A program made the translations under genes and the position numbers. The notes under the pieces were generated by a model, which saw only the letters and a program-made list of their open reading frames with translations, was not told where the DNA came from and did no database searches. This document shows positions 35,610 to 43,904 of a stretch of 64,000 bases of DNA, piece by piece. Numbering within the stretch: the first letter of the stretch is position 1; each line of letters begins with the position of its first letter. This DNA comes from Acidobacteriota bacterium (lineage in GTDB: Bacteria > Acidobacteriota > Vicinamibacteria > Vicinamibacterales > JAKQTR01), in NCBI GenBank assembly GCA_026393755.1, contig JAPKZO010000021.1, positions 35,535-99,534 of the forward strand, read 5' to 3'.

Positions 35610-36161
35610 ATGATTCCAGTTCTCCTGCTCGCCGGGTTATTCCTGTGTCCGCCGCTCCACGCCGCCGCGCAGCCGCCCAATTTTCGGATCCCTAACCGTC
35701 CCGGCGTCTTCGCCGTCACGAACCAGGGTGTCGTCGAGATGACGGTGTTCGGCGAGCGGCGGTCTGAGGAGTACTCCATCCCCTCGTTCGTGTACGGCTC
35801 GACCGAACTGGACCAGATCCCGATCGTCGCCTCAATCAGGTCCATCTACGTCAATATGATGGGGTGGAGCCCAAGAGACCTCTGCTTGATCGTAGGCCGT
35901 CAACGACTGGCCACGCCGCGTGACGACTTTCGCCGGCTGATCTGGAAGTTCAATCCGCGGGGAGTCGTGAGCGTCGACATCGTCTCCCAGGAGTTCCAGC
36001 CGGAAGCATTGCAGAAGTACCAGAAACATCTGACCAGCAACAGCCGCCCGGGCGACGATGTGCGGGCCTTCATCGTGCTCGAGTTGCGCAGCCAGTCAGG
36101 GCTGGCCGCGAGAGGCTACCCCGTACAGGTAGAAATCCAGCCAGACTCAGTCCGACGGTGA
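35610..36161 (+). CDS. Exported protein of unknown function
   Basis: 183 residues. ATG 35610 is preceded by GGAGG at 5 bp, preferred over GTG 35598. The signal peptide (MIPVLLLAGLFLCPPLHAAAQ) is clear. The mature part is mixed alpha/beta (GVFAVTNQGVVEMTVFGE, RLIWKFNPRGVVSVDIVS) with a single Cys in LCLIVG, and no recognised family. It is monocistronic, with a TAGAAT box 52 bp upstream. It is probably periplasmic. Confidence 0.6.
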   Translation: MIPVLLLAGLFLCPPLHAAAQPPNFRIPNRPGVFAVTNQGVVEMTVFGERRSEEYSIPSFVYGSTELDQIPIVASIRSIYVNMMGWSPRDLCLIVGRQRLATPRDDFRRLIWKFNPRGVVSVDIVSQEFQPEALQKYQKHLTSNSRPGDDVRAFIVLELRSQSGLAARGYPVQVEIQPDSVRR

Positions 36162-36349
36162 TGGGAAACGCTCGCGGAGTCCTTCGGCAGCGATCTTGCT
36201 GCACATGACTGACATCAGGGGCGCTCAAGGGGGTCACCCTCAACGGCACTTTGATCGAGCTGATCAATCACACTACTGAATCCGGTAGCGCACTGAGTAG
36301 ATTCCGAACGTCGGAATCGAGCATCCGTTTACCCGCGTGGGGGAGAAGA

Positions 36350-36748
36350 TCAGGAGCGAGACCGCCCCACGCTGGTCTCCTCCATGATAGACCCCACATG
36401 GACGCGGGCGGGTTCAGCGAATGGCGAGACGAACACCTCGAAACGTATGCGCTTGGTGACGTAGGTCTGCGGCAGCGCGGGCGCGACCAGCCATTCCATG
36501 CCCTTGTCGCCAACATCGCGCCACTTCGTAAGCACAACCTGATTGGCACGGTCGGTCTTGTCCGAAGAGAATCCGATCTCAACAAGTCGCCTCTGGACTG
36601 CGTCCCACGCCTGCCGGGAGCGGATGTCGAACATTCGCTTTTCGGAAGCGGGCCCAACCACATCCGGTGGCGATGTCTGCGCGCCTTGTGCGAGGCTCTG
36701 CAAGTAATGTCCGGCGAAGACCCAACCCAGCAGGAACAACGCCACCAT
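36350..36748 (-). CDS. Membrane-anchored or exported protein of unknown function
   Basis: 132 residues from ATG 36748, with GGGGAGG upstream (a TTG one codon earlier is the alternative). The N-terminal hydrophobic segment (VALFLLGWVFAGHYLQSLAQ) acts as anchor or signal. The soluble part carries RQAWDAVQRRLVEIGFSSDK and strands such as TKRIRFEVFVSPF. No family is recognised. A TAGAAT box (36791-36786, minus) and the dispersed repeat lie directly upstream, as for the M14 peptidase gene. Confidence 0.55.
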   Translation of the reverse strand: MVALFLLGWVFAGHYLQSLAQGAQTSPPDVVGPASEKRMFDIRSRQAWDAVQRRLVEIGFSSDKTDRANQVVLTKWRDVGDKGMEWLVAPALPQTYVTKRIRFEVFVSPFAEPARVHVGSIMEETSVGRSRS

Positions 36749-36805
36749 CAAGTCCTCCCCTGACTCTCGGAGTTGAGGTCGCCGCCCATTCTACGTCTGC
36801 GTCGT

Positions 36806-36887
36806 CGCCAGAAACGGTCAATCCCGACCGTCTTCCCCCTGCGCCAGCGACTCCACCGGACGTCACCAGCCCCTTCGCGGGACCGCC
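36806..36887. repeat. Dispersed ~80-bp repeat, copy B
   Basis: See copy A at 34340-34418. On the minus strand its CGTTTC end lies 17 bp before TAGAAT, upstream of the 36350-36748 gene, and just beyond the 3' end of the hybrid kinase gene. Confidence 0.7.
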
Positions 36888-36898
36888 GGAACGCGGCC

Positions 36899-39800
36899 CT
36901 ATTCGCCATCCAGTGTGGTTCGAATCTTCGCGGCCACATCACCGATGGAGAACGGCTTCTGAATGAAACTTATACCCTCGTCCACGACGCCGTGGCGCGC
37001 GATCACGTCGGCTGTGTATCCCGACATGAACAGGCATTTCAAGCCCGGATAGCTTGACTGCAACTGCTTCGCGAGGTCGCGTCCATTCATCTCCGGCATC
37101 ACGACGTCGGTCATCAGCATGTGAATCTCGCCGCCGCGCTCTCCAGCCAGCCGGATGGCTTCGCCTGGCGTGCCGGCAGCCAGAACTGTGTACCCGCTCC
37201 GCTGGAGTACTCGCGTGGTCATCTTTAGAATCGCCGGCTCGTCCTCCACGAGCAGAATGGTCTCGTGACCTCGCTTGCGCGATTCCGCCACGCCCTCGGC
37301 GCCTGCCTGTTCCGCCTGCCGCGGTACCCGCGGCAGATAGATCGTGAAGGTCGTGCCTGCACCCGGCTTGCTGCGAGCCTCGATGTGCCCGCCGTTCTGC
37401 TTGACCGCACCATACACGCTCGCCAGGCCCAGACCGGTGCGCGCGCCCATCCCCTTGGTCGTGAAGAACGGCTCGAAAATCTGCTTGAGGGTCTCATCGT
37501 CCATCCCGCAGCCGTCGTCGCCGACCTCCAACCGGACATAGTCACCGGGCTCAACGCCGGGGAGATCCGCGCAGTCAGCTTCGTTCAAGGAGCCGTTGCC
37601 CGTCGCGATCGTGATCGTGCCGACGCCGGCGATGGCATCCCGCGCATTGACGCACAGGTTGGCAAGGATTTGGTCGATCTGGCTCGGGTCGGCCTTCACC
37701 GCCCACAGGTCCGCCCCGGGTCGCCAATGGAGACGGACATCCTCGCCGATCAGCCGCCCGAACATCTGGAGCGAACCGGCTATGGTCCCGTTCAAGTCCA
37801 ACACTCGCGGCTCAACGGTCTGCTTACGGGCAAACGTCAGCAGTTGCCGAGTCAGGTCCGCTGACCGCTTGGCGGCCGCGTGTATCTCCACGAGATCGGC
37901 GTGGACAGGATGCCCCGGCGTCACTCCCTCGAGCGCGATCTCGGTGTGGCCGAGGATCACGCCCAGCATGTTGTTGAAGTCATGAGCGACGCCGCCCGCC
38001 AACCGGCCCACCGATTCCATCTTCCGCGCCTGCTGAAGCTGCACTTCAAGCTGCCTCTTCTCCTCTTCGGCCCGCTTGCGTTCGGTGATGTCTCGGGCAA
38101 TCCCTTCCAACGCCACCGGTGTCCCCATTTCGTTGATGACTCTCAGGCTGACTTCCAGCCACACTCGGCGTCCGTCCTTGCCGATGATTTCCCATTCTCC
38201 GGCCGGCGGTTCTTCGCCGCGACGGGCACAGTTCAATACTTCCGCAAGACGTCCGGTCGACTCGGGTGCGAACATGCCGCTGATCGCCTGCCCCACGACT
38301 TCCTGTCGAAGGTAGCCGGATCGCTCCTCACCTGCCCGGTTGAGCGTCAACAGCACGCCGTTCAAGTCGAGCGTGCAGATGATGTCGCGGGCGTTCTCGA
38401 TCAGGTTGTAACACCGCAGCTCGACGGCCGCTTTGCTCTGGTGTTCCCGGCGGATGACGTCTGTCTGGCTCCGAACGCGCCGTCGCAAAGCGACCACCCA
38501 GGCAAACGCCACGAACACCGCACCACTCGTCAGGACCAGCAGCGCCAGCGCGCGCCCCACCGTCCACCAGGACGGGCGCTGCACGACTTCTATCTCGCGA
38601 ACGTGGCGCACGCGGAGCTTGAATCCATACGGGTTTCCACTGTTGTCACGAAAAAGAATGCACACCCCGGTCACACGTAGCACGCTGTTTTCTTCCAGTC
38701 CCGCGAAGCGGTCGGCGGCGGCCGCATCGGGCTCGAGAAACGCCTGGAAGACGTGGGGGCCAGCCTGAAGCGTGAGTTCCGGTCCGTCAGGAAGCACCGA
38801 GAGCTGCGTCAATCGTCCCTCGATGCTGACGAGTCCGGAATCGTGGCGCGGGGCGAGAATCTCTGCCGGCGTCACGTGCACCGCCAAAGGAGGAGGACCC
38901 GAGCCGATGCGGTGATAGACCGCGTCGACCACGGCTGGCCCCTTCTGAATCAGTTCTGGAAAACCGAGCACATCGACCCGATCGCCGGGCTGGAGAGGAT
39001 CTTGGGCCGAGGTCTGGACATAGAGATTGTTCCCTCCATCTGTGATGAATATCGATCGGCCAGGACGGAACATCTCGACCACGCCGCGGACGTGAACGCG
39101 GTGCCCGATGCTCTCGTCGGTCCGGCCAGAGAGAACCGCGGGGAACGGCACGGGCGGCGCATCCCAGGGATTGGACGGAGCGGGCTTCTCGACGACCAGC
39201 AGCCTCGAATCGGGAACGAACACGACCGCTTCCACAAACTCCTGGCTGGAATTGAGACGGACGCTGCACACACCCTGGACGCGAATGCGCGCGTCCAGAA
39301 GCCACTCGGGGAAGCGTCCCCCTCCCGGCGCCGGAAGGTGGACCTTGATCCGCTCATCCCCCGAGGCAATTTCGGCAATGGCATGGTGCCGTTCGGTGGC
39401 GCCAGAGCGAACAATGCCGCTCACCTCGACCCACTGGCTGTCTCTCAAGCCGGCAACGATTTGTGAAGGCGGCGCACGCAGCGGACCAGGGAGCGGCGCA
39501 CGACCCAGGACCCGGATCTGTTTCGATTCAATCGCGGGCGCCAAGCCTGACTGCCTGTAGATCCCCTCCACCTCAATCCGGTCACCCACCTGCAGGTCTT
39601 GCCGTCCAGATGGAGGAAGCACACGGACTCCACCCGTCTCGTCCTGAAGGAAAAAGGCATTCCATTCGGGGTCGTAGTCGGTCACGACCCCTTCCAGCCG
39701 AACCTGGCGGGGCGTGCTGGATTCGCCGGCAGGTAACGCCCGGAGGTCTTTCGCCTGTGTCAGCACCGGAAGCGCCTGTGTGGCACCGGCAAGTGCGGCG

Positions 39801-39982
39801 GGAATGGCGGCGGCGGCGCAGAGGATGAGAAGCCGGAGACGTGAAGCGAGCAACGGGTGCGAGGCCGCGGCGACGGACGCCTCGTTGCCGAACTGGGAAT
39901 CTGCGTCGGAGGGAGCACCGGAGCGGCGCTTAGGAACTCTGTGTTTCACCGTACACTCCGTTTGGAAACCTGACCGACCCAT
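36899..39982 (-). CDS. Hybrid sensor histidine kinase with repeated OB-like sensor domains
   Basis: 1027 residues. A membrane segment near 50-68 is followed by a periplasmic region of about 400 residues with three or four OB-fold-like repeats (RLEGVVTDYDPEWNAFFLQD, VHVRGVVEMFRPGRSIFITD). A second TM (ALALLVLTSGAVFVAFAWVVAL) is near 475-495. The cytoplasmic part has PAS (NLIENARDIICTLDLNG), HisKA with GGVAHDFNNMLG (phospho-His), HATPase (DGCGMDDETLKQIFEPFFTTK), and a C-terminal receiver (LMTDVVMPEMNGRDL, phospho-Asp). The OB-repeat sensor type recurs in acidobacterial kinases; its ligand is unknown. No response regulator gene is adjacent, so output probably goes through phosphotransfer elsewhere. 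Confidence 0.88.
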   Translation of the reverse strand: MGRSGFQTECTVKHRVPKRRSGAPSDADSQFGNEASVAAASHPLLASRLRLLILCAAAAIPAALAGATQALPVLTQAKDLRALPAGESSTPRQVRLEGVVTDYDPEWNAFFLQDETGGVRVLPPSGRQDLQVGDRIEVEGIYRQSGLAPAIESKQIRVLGRAPLPGPLRAPPSQIVAGLRDSQWVEVSGIVRSGATERHHAIAEIASGDERIKVHLPAPGGGRFPEWLLDARIRVQGVCSVRLNSSQEFVEAVVFVPDSRLLVVEKPAPSNPWDAPPVPFPAVLSGRTDESIGHRVHVRGVVEMFRPGRSIFITDGGNNLYVQTSAQDPLQPGDRVDVLGFPELIQKGPAVVDAVYHRIGSGPPPLAVHVTPAEILAPRHDSGLVSIEGRLTQLSVLPDGPELTLQAGPHVFQAFLEPDAAAADRFAGLEENSVLRVTGVCILFRDNSGNPYGFKLRVRHVREIEVVQRPSWWTVGRALALLVLTSGAVFVAFAWVVALRRRVRSQTDVIRREHQSKAAVELRCYNLIENARDIICTLDLNGVLLTLNRAGEERSGYLRQEVVGQAISGMFAPESTGRLAEVLNCARRGEEPPAGEWEIIGKDGRRVWLEVSLRVINEMGTPVALEGIARDITERKRAEEEKRQLEVQLQQARKMESVGRLAGGVAHDFNNMLGVILGHTEIALEGVTPGHPVHADLVEIHAAAKRSADLTRQLLTFARKQTVEPRVLDLNGTIAGSLQMFGRLIGEDVRLHWRPGADLWAVKADPSQIDQILANLCVNARDAIAGVGTITIATGNGSLNEADCADLPGVEPGDYVRLEVGDDGCGMDDETLKQIFEPFFTTKGMGARTGLGLASVYGAVKQNGGHIEARSKPGAGTTFTIYLPRVPRQAEQAGAEGVAESRKRGHETILLVEDEPAILKMTTRVLQRSGYTVLAAGTPGEAIRLAGERGGEIHMLMTDVVMPEMNGRDLAKQLQSSYPGLKCLFMSGYTADVIARHGVVDEGISFIQKPFSIGDVAAKIRTTLDGE

Positions 39983-40027
39983 CTTACGCGTGTTGAGCGG
40001 CGGCGTCTTGCGGAATCGCGCCTGAAT

Positions 40028-41224
40028 CTATGGTTTCTTCCGCAACACGACCACCGATTCGATATGCGGGGTGTGTGGAAACATGTCGACGGGCTGGACC
40101 AGCGAGACGCCGTAGTTTCCGTCGACGAGCGTTTTCAGATCGACGGCCAGGGTGTCCGGGTTGCAGGAGACGTAGACGATCCTGGACGGGCGCAGCGACC
40201 GGACGATCCAATCGACCACTGGCGCCGCGCAGCCCTGCCGAGGCGGATCGAGCACCACCGCGTCAGGCGACGTTACGACCAGCCGGCGGCTCGCTCCCGC
40301 CGCGACGTCCTCCACGCGCGCGCGGACGAACCGGCACGACGCCTCGGAGATCCTGTTGAGGCGGCGGCTCGCCTCGCCATCCGCCACGGCCTGCGGGTTC
40401 TCTTCGACGGCGGTCACGCTGGCCCCTCGTTTGGCGAGGGCCAGAGAGAAGAGCCCCGCACCCGCGTAGAGATCCAGGATCCGGTCGGCCCCGCGCGTGT
40501 GCTCGATCACCAGGCGTACCATCGCCGCTGCCGCGACGAGGTTGGTCTGGAAGAACGCCGTCGGCGACACGAGGTACCCGAGCCCGTCGATTTCCTCTCG
40601 GACGCGGTCGGCGCCGGCCAGCCGCTTCGTGCTCGATCCGAACAGAAGAGGCCCGGGGCGATCGTGGAGATTGAGATGCAGACCGGTGGGTGCGAGCGGC
40701 CCGGCGAGAATGTCCCGGATGGCGGGTCGCAGGGCGCGAGCGTTGTCGGTGACAACCAGCGTGGCCAGCAACTCCGGGGCCGGCCCCGCCACTCGAATCA
40801 CGAGGTGGCGAACGACGCCCCCGCGCAGATCTGGCGTCGCCGCCTCGATGTCCGCCTTCCGCAGCGCGTCCCGAACCACGAAGGCGAACTGGTTGCCGGC
40901 CTCGGCGTGGACGGGACACTCCTCCACCGGCACCACGGCCTGTGAGCCGCGCCGGTAGTGTCCCATCACAAGGCCTCGTCCGCGCGGCCCGGCTGCAAAC
41001 ACGAAGTGCACCTTGTGGCGATGCCCCCAGGGCGCGGCGGCACCCGCCAGCGTCGGCTGGACCGGCGGACACCGTGCGCCGAGCGCCGCCCGGAGCAGCG
41101 TTCGCAGCGTGTCCGATTTCACCCGCAACTGTTCGTCGTACGGAATGTGCTGCCACAAGCAGCCGCTGCAATCCTGGTGATGGCGGCATCTGGGTTTCAC
41201 GCGACCAGAGCCGGCTTTCCGCAT
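40028..41224 (-). CDS. rlmD: 23S rRNA (uracil-C5)-methyltransferase, RlmD/TrmA family
   Basis: SAM-dependent m5U methylation of 23S rRNA. The start at 41224 (MRKAGSGRVK) gives 398 residues and avoids overlap with the gene upstream. The [4Fe-4S] cysteines CRHHQDCSGC sit near the N-terminus, with another in ECPVH. The methyltransferase part has SPTAFFQTN, ILDLYAGAGLFSLAL (SAM), VLDPPRQGC with the Asp-Pro-Pro motif, and VSCNPDTLAVDL with the catalytic Cys. The TRAM domain of E. coli RlmD is missing, as in RlmCD/RumA-like forms, so the exact U position methylated is not certain. Confidence 0.88.
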   Translation of the reverse strand: MRKAGSGRVKPRCRHHQDCSGCLWQHIPYDEQLRVKSDTLRTLLRAALGARCPPVQPTLAGAAAPWGHRHKVHFVFAAGPRGRGLVMGHYRRGSQAVVPVEECPVHAEAGNQFAFVVRDALRKADIEAATPDLRGGVVRHLVIRVAGPAPELLATLVVTDNARALRPAIRDILAGPLAPTGLHLNLHDRPGPLLFGSSTKRLAGADRVREEIDGLGYLVSPTAFFQTNLVAAAAMVRLVIEHTRGADRILDLYAGAGLFSLALAKRGASVTAVEENPQAVADGEASRRLNRISEASCRFVRARVEDVAAGASRRLVVTSPDAVVLDPPRQGCAAPVVDWIVRSLRPSRIVYVSCNPDTLAVDLKTLVDGNYGVSLVQPVDMFPHTPHIESVVVLRKKP

Positions 41225-41249
41225 GAGGGGTTTACGCGCGACCGACCTG

Positions 41250-41879
41250 TCAGTCGCCACCGGCTCCCTTGAACTGATCGCGCTCGTCGGCAAAGAGCAC
41301 ATTAAAGCTGGTCAGCGTGCCGTAGCACCCCGTGAGGTAGCTCTGCAGCCGCAGCTTCACATCCTCGGGCACGTCCATCGCGTTGACGTGCTGTTCAAAC
41401 GTGCGCAGGCGGTTTCGAATCATCACGATCTTGTGGAAGAACGTTTCAATCGGCCACGCCTTCTCCTGCAGCGACGGGTTGCCCGGCTTCAACACCAGCG
41501 TCCCGCCGCGCCATTTCTCGGCCGGCGCGACCGGCGTCAAACCAGTCTCCTCGCGGATTACCCGGCGAAGCATCATCTCAAGATCGGTCGAACTGTCCTG
41601 CTCGGCCACGATCGCCTCTCCAGCTCGTTCTCGTTCGGATGGGGGCGGCAACGGAATCCGTTCGTCAGCCGTCGAGCGTTCCGCCGCCACTCGCGGCGCT
41701 TCAGAACTCCGAGGCACGCCTATGGCCATCCCGCGCGAGTTGTGCTGGCTCCCGCAATAGTCGCACTGCACGCGCACAGGCCGACCGGCCGCATCAGCCA
41801 CGATGACGGTGTGCAGCCGGTCGATCTTGCAGGTCCGACACGACTCTTCAACCGTGTCTCCCGCCCTATAAGTCCTCAT
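41250..41879 (-). CDS. Conserved-looking protein with N-terminal zinc ribbon
   Basis: 209 residues. Two CxxC pairs near the N-terminus (SCRTCK and QCDYCGSQ) form a zinc ribbon. A charged, proline-rich linker (about 50-90) leads to a helical C-terminus (WPIETFFHKIVMIRNRLRTFEQ, LQSYLTGCYGTLTSF). Similar proteins of unknown function exist in Acidobacteriota and Deltaproteobacteria by recollection. It lies between the ABC-F gene and rlmD on the same strand, hinting at a link to ribosome or RNA work. GAGGGAG precedes the ATG. Confidence 0.65.
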   Translation of the reverse strand: MRTYRAGDTVEESCRTCKIDRLHTVIVADAAGRPVRVQCDYCGSQHNSRGMAIGVPRSSEAPRVAAERSTADERIPLPPPSERERAGEAIVAEQDSSTDLEMMLRRVIREETGLTPVAPAEKWRGGTLVLKPGNPSLQEKAWPIETFFHKIVMIRNRLRTFEQHVNAMDVPEDVKLRLQSYLTGCYGTLTSFNVLFADERDQFKGAGGD

Positions 41880-41911
41880 GCCTGACTCCCTCGAACAAAC
41901 TGTACTCTAGA

Positions 41912-41927
41912 AGGGGTCCCGACCCCT
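41912..41927 (-). terminator. Weak hairpin after ABC-F gene
   Basis: AGGGGTC (41912-41918) and GACCCCT (41921-41927) pair with a very short loop, directly beyond the ABC-F stop on the minus strand, followed by TTCT. A possible weak terminator between uup and the zinc-ribbon gene. Confidence 0.4.
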
Positions 41928-41928
41928 G

Positions 41929-43833
41929 TCACAGGCGCGAGCCGAGCTCGTCCCATCGCGCGTAGGCCGACGCGAGCGCGGCCTGAAGCTCGTCGAGGCG
42001 GGCCAGCGCGGAGGTGATGCCCGCCGCGCCTTCCTTGTAGAATTCGGCACCGGCCACCCGGGCACTCAACTCCCACTGTTCGGTCTCGAGTGTCTCAATT
42101 CGCGCCGGCAACCGGTCGAACTCGCGTTGCTCATTGAACGTGAGCTTCCTTCGGGCCGGCAATGTCTGGACGTTGGCCACCGCGAGCCGGCTATTCCGCG
42201 CGGGCGATTGGCCGTCGGCACGGCCAGCGGCGGGAACCAGGCGTCGGGCTCTGATCCAGTCCTCGTACCCGCCGACGTACTCCTGGATGCGTCCGTCACC
42301 TTCGAACACCATCGTGCTGGTGACGACGTTGTCGAGGAAGACGCGATCGTGGCTGACGAGCAACAGGGTCCCCGACCATTCGACCAATTGGGCTTCGAGC
42401 AGCTCGAGTGTTTCGAGATCCAGGTCGTTGGTGGGTTCGTCAAGCACGAGCACATTCGCAGGGCGAGTGAACAGGCGCGCGAGCAACAGCCGATTGCGTT
42501 CGCCCCCCGACAGCGACTTCACCGGCGAGCGCGCCCGCTCGGGCGGGAACAGGAAGTCGCGCAGGTACCCGTTGACGTGGCGCGAGCGGCCGTCGACGGT
42601 CACCGTATCGTTGCCCTCGCCGATGGTGTCGAAGACCGTGCGCTCCGGATCGAGCTGTTCGCGCTGCTGGTCGTAGTACGCCACCTGTACGTTGGCGCCG
42701 CGCCGAATTTCGCCCGAGTCCGGCGTCGTCTCGCCGAGAAGCAGGCGGAGCAAGGTCGTCTTGCCCGCGCCGTTTGGCCCGATCAGCTCAATCCTGTCGC
42801 CGCGAATGATGCGCGTCGTGAAGTCGCTCACGACGGGCAGGCCGTCGAACGCCTTGTTGAGCCCGATGGCCTCGAAGACCAGGCGGCCCGACTGATCGGC
42901 CTGCTCGACCTGCATTCGCACGCTGCCCATCTGCTCGCGCCTGGAGGCCCGCTCCTCGCGCATCGCCCACAGCGCCTTCACGCGGCCCTCGTTGCGCGTC
43001 CGGCGGGCTTTGACGCCCTGCCGGAGCCACACTTCTTCGTCGGCCAGCTTCTTGTCGAACTTGTCCTGCTGAAGGATCTCGTTGGCCAGCCACTCCTCCT
43101 TCTTGCGAAGAAACGCGGCGTAGTTGCCCGGCCAGGAGGTGAGGCGGCCGCGATCCAGCTCGACCACGCGGGTCGCCAGCCGCTGGAGGAACGCGCGGTC
43201 GTGCGTGATGAACATGACGGCGCCGGCGTAGTCGGCCAGGAATGCCTCGAGCCACATGATGGCGTCGAGATCCAGATGATTGGTGGGCTCGTCGAGCAAC
43301 AGCAGATCAGGCTGCGCAACCAGGGCACGGGCCAGCAGGACGCGCCGACGCCAGCCGCCCGACATGGTATCGACAATGGTCTCGCCGTCCAGGCTGAGGC
43401 GTGCGAGCACCAATTCGACGCGCTGTTCGAGCCGCCACCCATCCCGCTCGTCGAGTTCGTGCTGCAGGCGGCCAAGCGTCTCCATCGATTCGTCGCTCGG
43501 ATGCTCCGCCACCTGAACGGCCGCGTGGTGGTAGGCGCTGACCAGGGCGCTCAAGTCGCCCAGGCCGTGAGCCACGACATCAAAGACCGGGCGATTGGCC
43601 GACAGGATGACATCCTGGTCGAGCCTGGCCGACCGCATCGAGGGTTGGCGCCACACCGTCCCCGCATCCGCCTGAACATCGCCATTCACAATCTGGAGGA
43701 GTGTCGACTTGCCTGTCCCATTGCGGCCGATGAGACACACGCGTTCCTTCGGCTCAACCTGCAGGGAGATCTCGTCGAGCAGGGGCAGGTGGCCGAAAGC
43801 GATCGACACGCGATCGAGGGTAATGAGTGCCAT
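41929..43833 (-). CDS. uup: ABC-F ATPase, Uup type
   Basis: 634 residues with two ABC domains and no membrane part. Domain 1: Walker A GRNGTGKST, signature TMSGGWRRR, Walker B LLLLDEPTNHLD. A linker (about 240-320, rich in Lys/Arg/Glu) is the ABC-F P-site-tRNA-interaction motif region. Domain 2: GPNGAGKTT, LSGGERNRL, VLVLDEPTNDLD. The C-terminal coiled coil (RRKLTFNEQREFDRLPAR) is typical of Uup. ABC-F proteins act on the ribosome; Uup also affects transposon excision and cold fitness in E. coli. First-domain MSGG replaces LSGG, a mild variation. Confidence 0.92.
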   Translation of the reverse strand: MALITLDRVSIAFGHLPLLDEISLQVEPKERVCLIGRNGTGKSTLLQIVNGDVQADAGTVWRQPSMRSARLDQDVILSANRPVFDVVAHGLGDLSALVSAYHHAAVQVAEHPSDESMETLGRLQHELDERDGWRLEQRVELVLARLSLDGETIVDTMSGGWRRRVLLARALVAQPDLLLLDEPTNHLDLDAIMWLEAFLADYAGAVMFITHDRAFLQRLATRVVELDRGRLTSWPGNYAAFLRKKEEWLANEILQQDKFDKKLADEEVWLRQGVKARRTRNEGRVKALWAMREERASRREQMGSVRMQVEQADQSGRLVFEAIGLNKAFDGLPVVSDFTTRIIRGDRIELIGPNGAGKTTLLRLLLGETTPDSGEIRRGANVQVAYYDQQREQLDPERTVFDTIGEGNDTVTVDGRSRHVNGYLRDFLFPPERARSPVKSLSGGERNRLLLARLFTRPANVLVLDEPTNDLDLETLELLEAQLVEWSGTLLLVSHDRVFLDNVVTSTMVFEGDGRIQEYVGGYEDWIRARRLVPAAGRADGQSPARNSRLAVANVQTLPARRKLTFNEQREFDRLPARIETLETEQWELSARVAGAEFYKEGAAGITSALARLDELQAALASAYARWDELGSRL

Positions 43834-43904
43834 CCTTCAGCACCGTAACACGGATTTGCCTCATCGGCTTCGGGGGTGCGAAGATGGTCGAAGGCCACCC
43901 ACGT

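Noticed and set aside
42127..43848. A 573-codon plus-strand open frame
   Set aside because: Antisense to the clear ABC-F gene, which has complete Walker and signature motifs.
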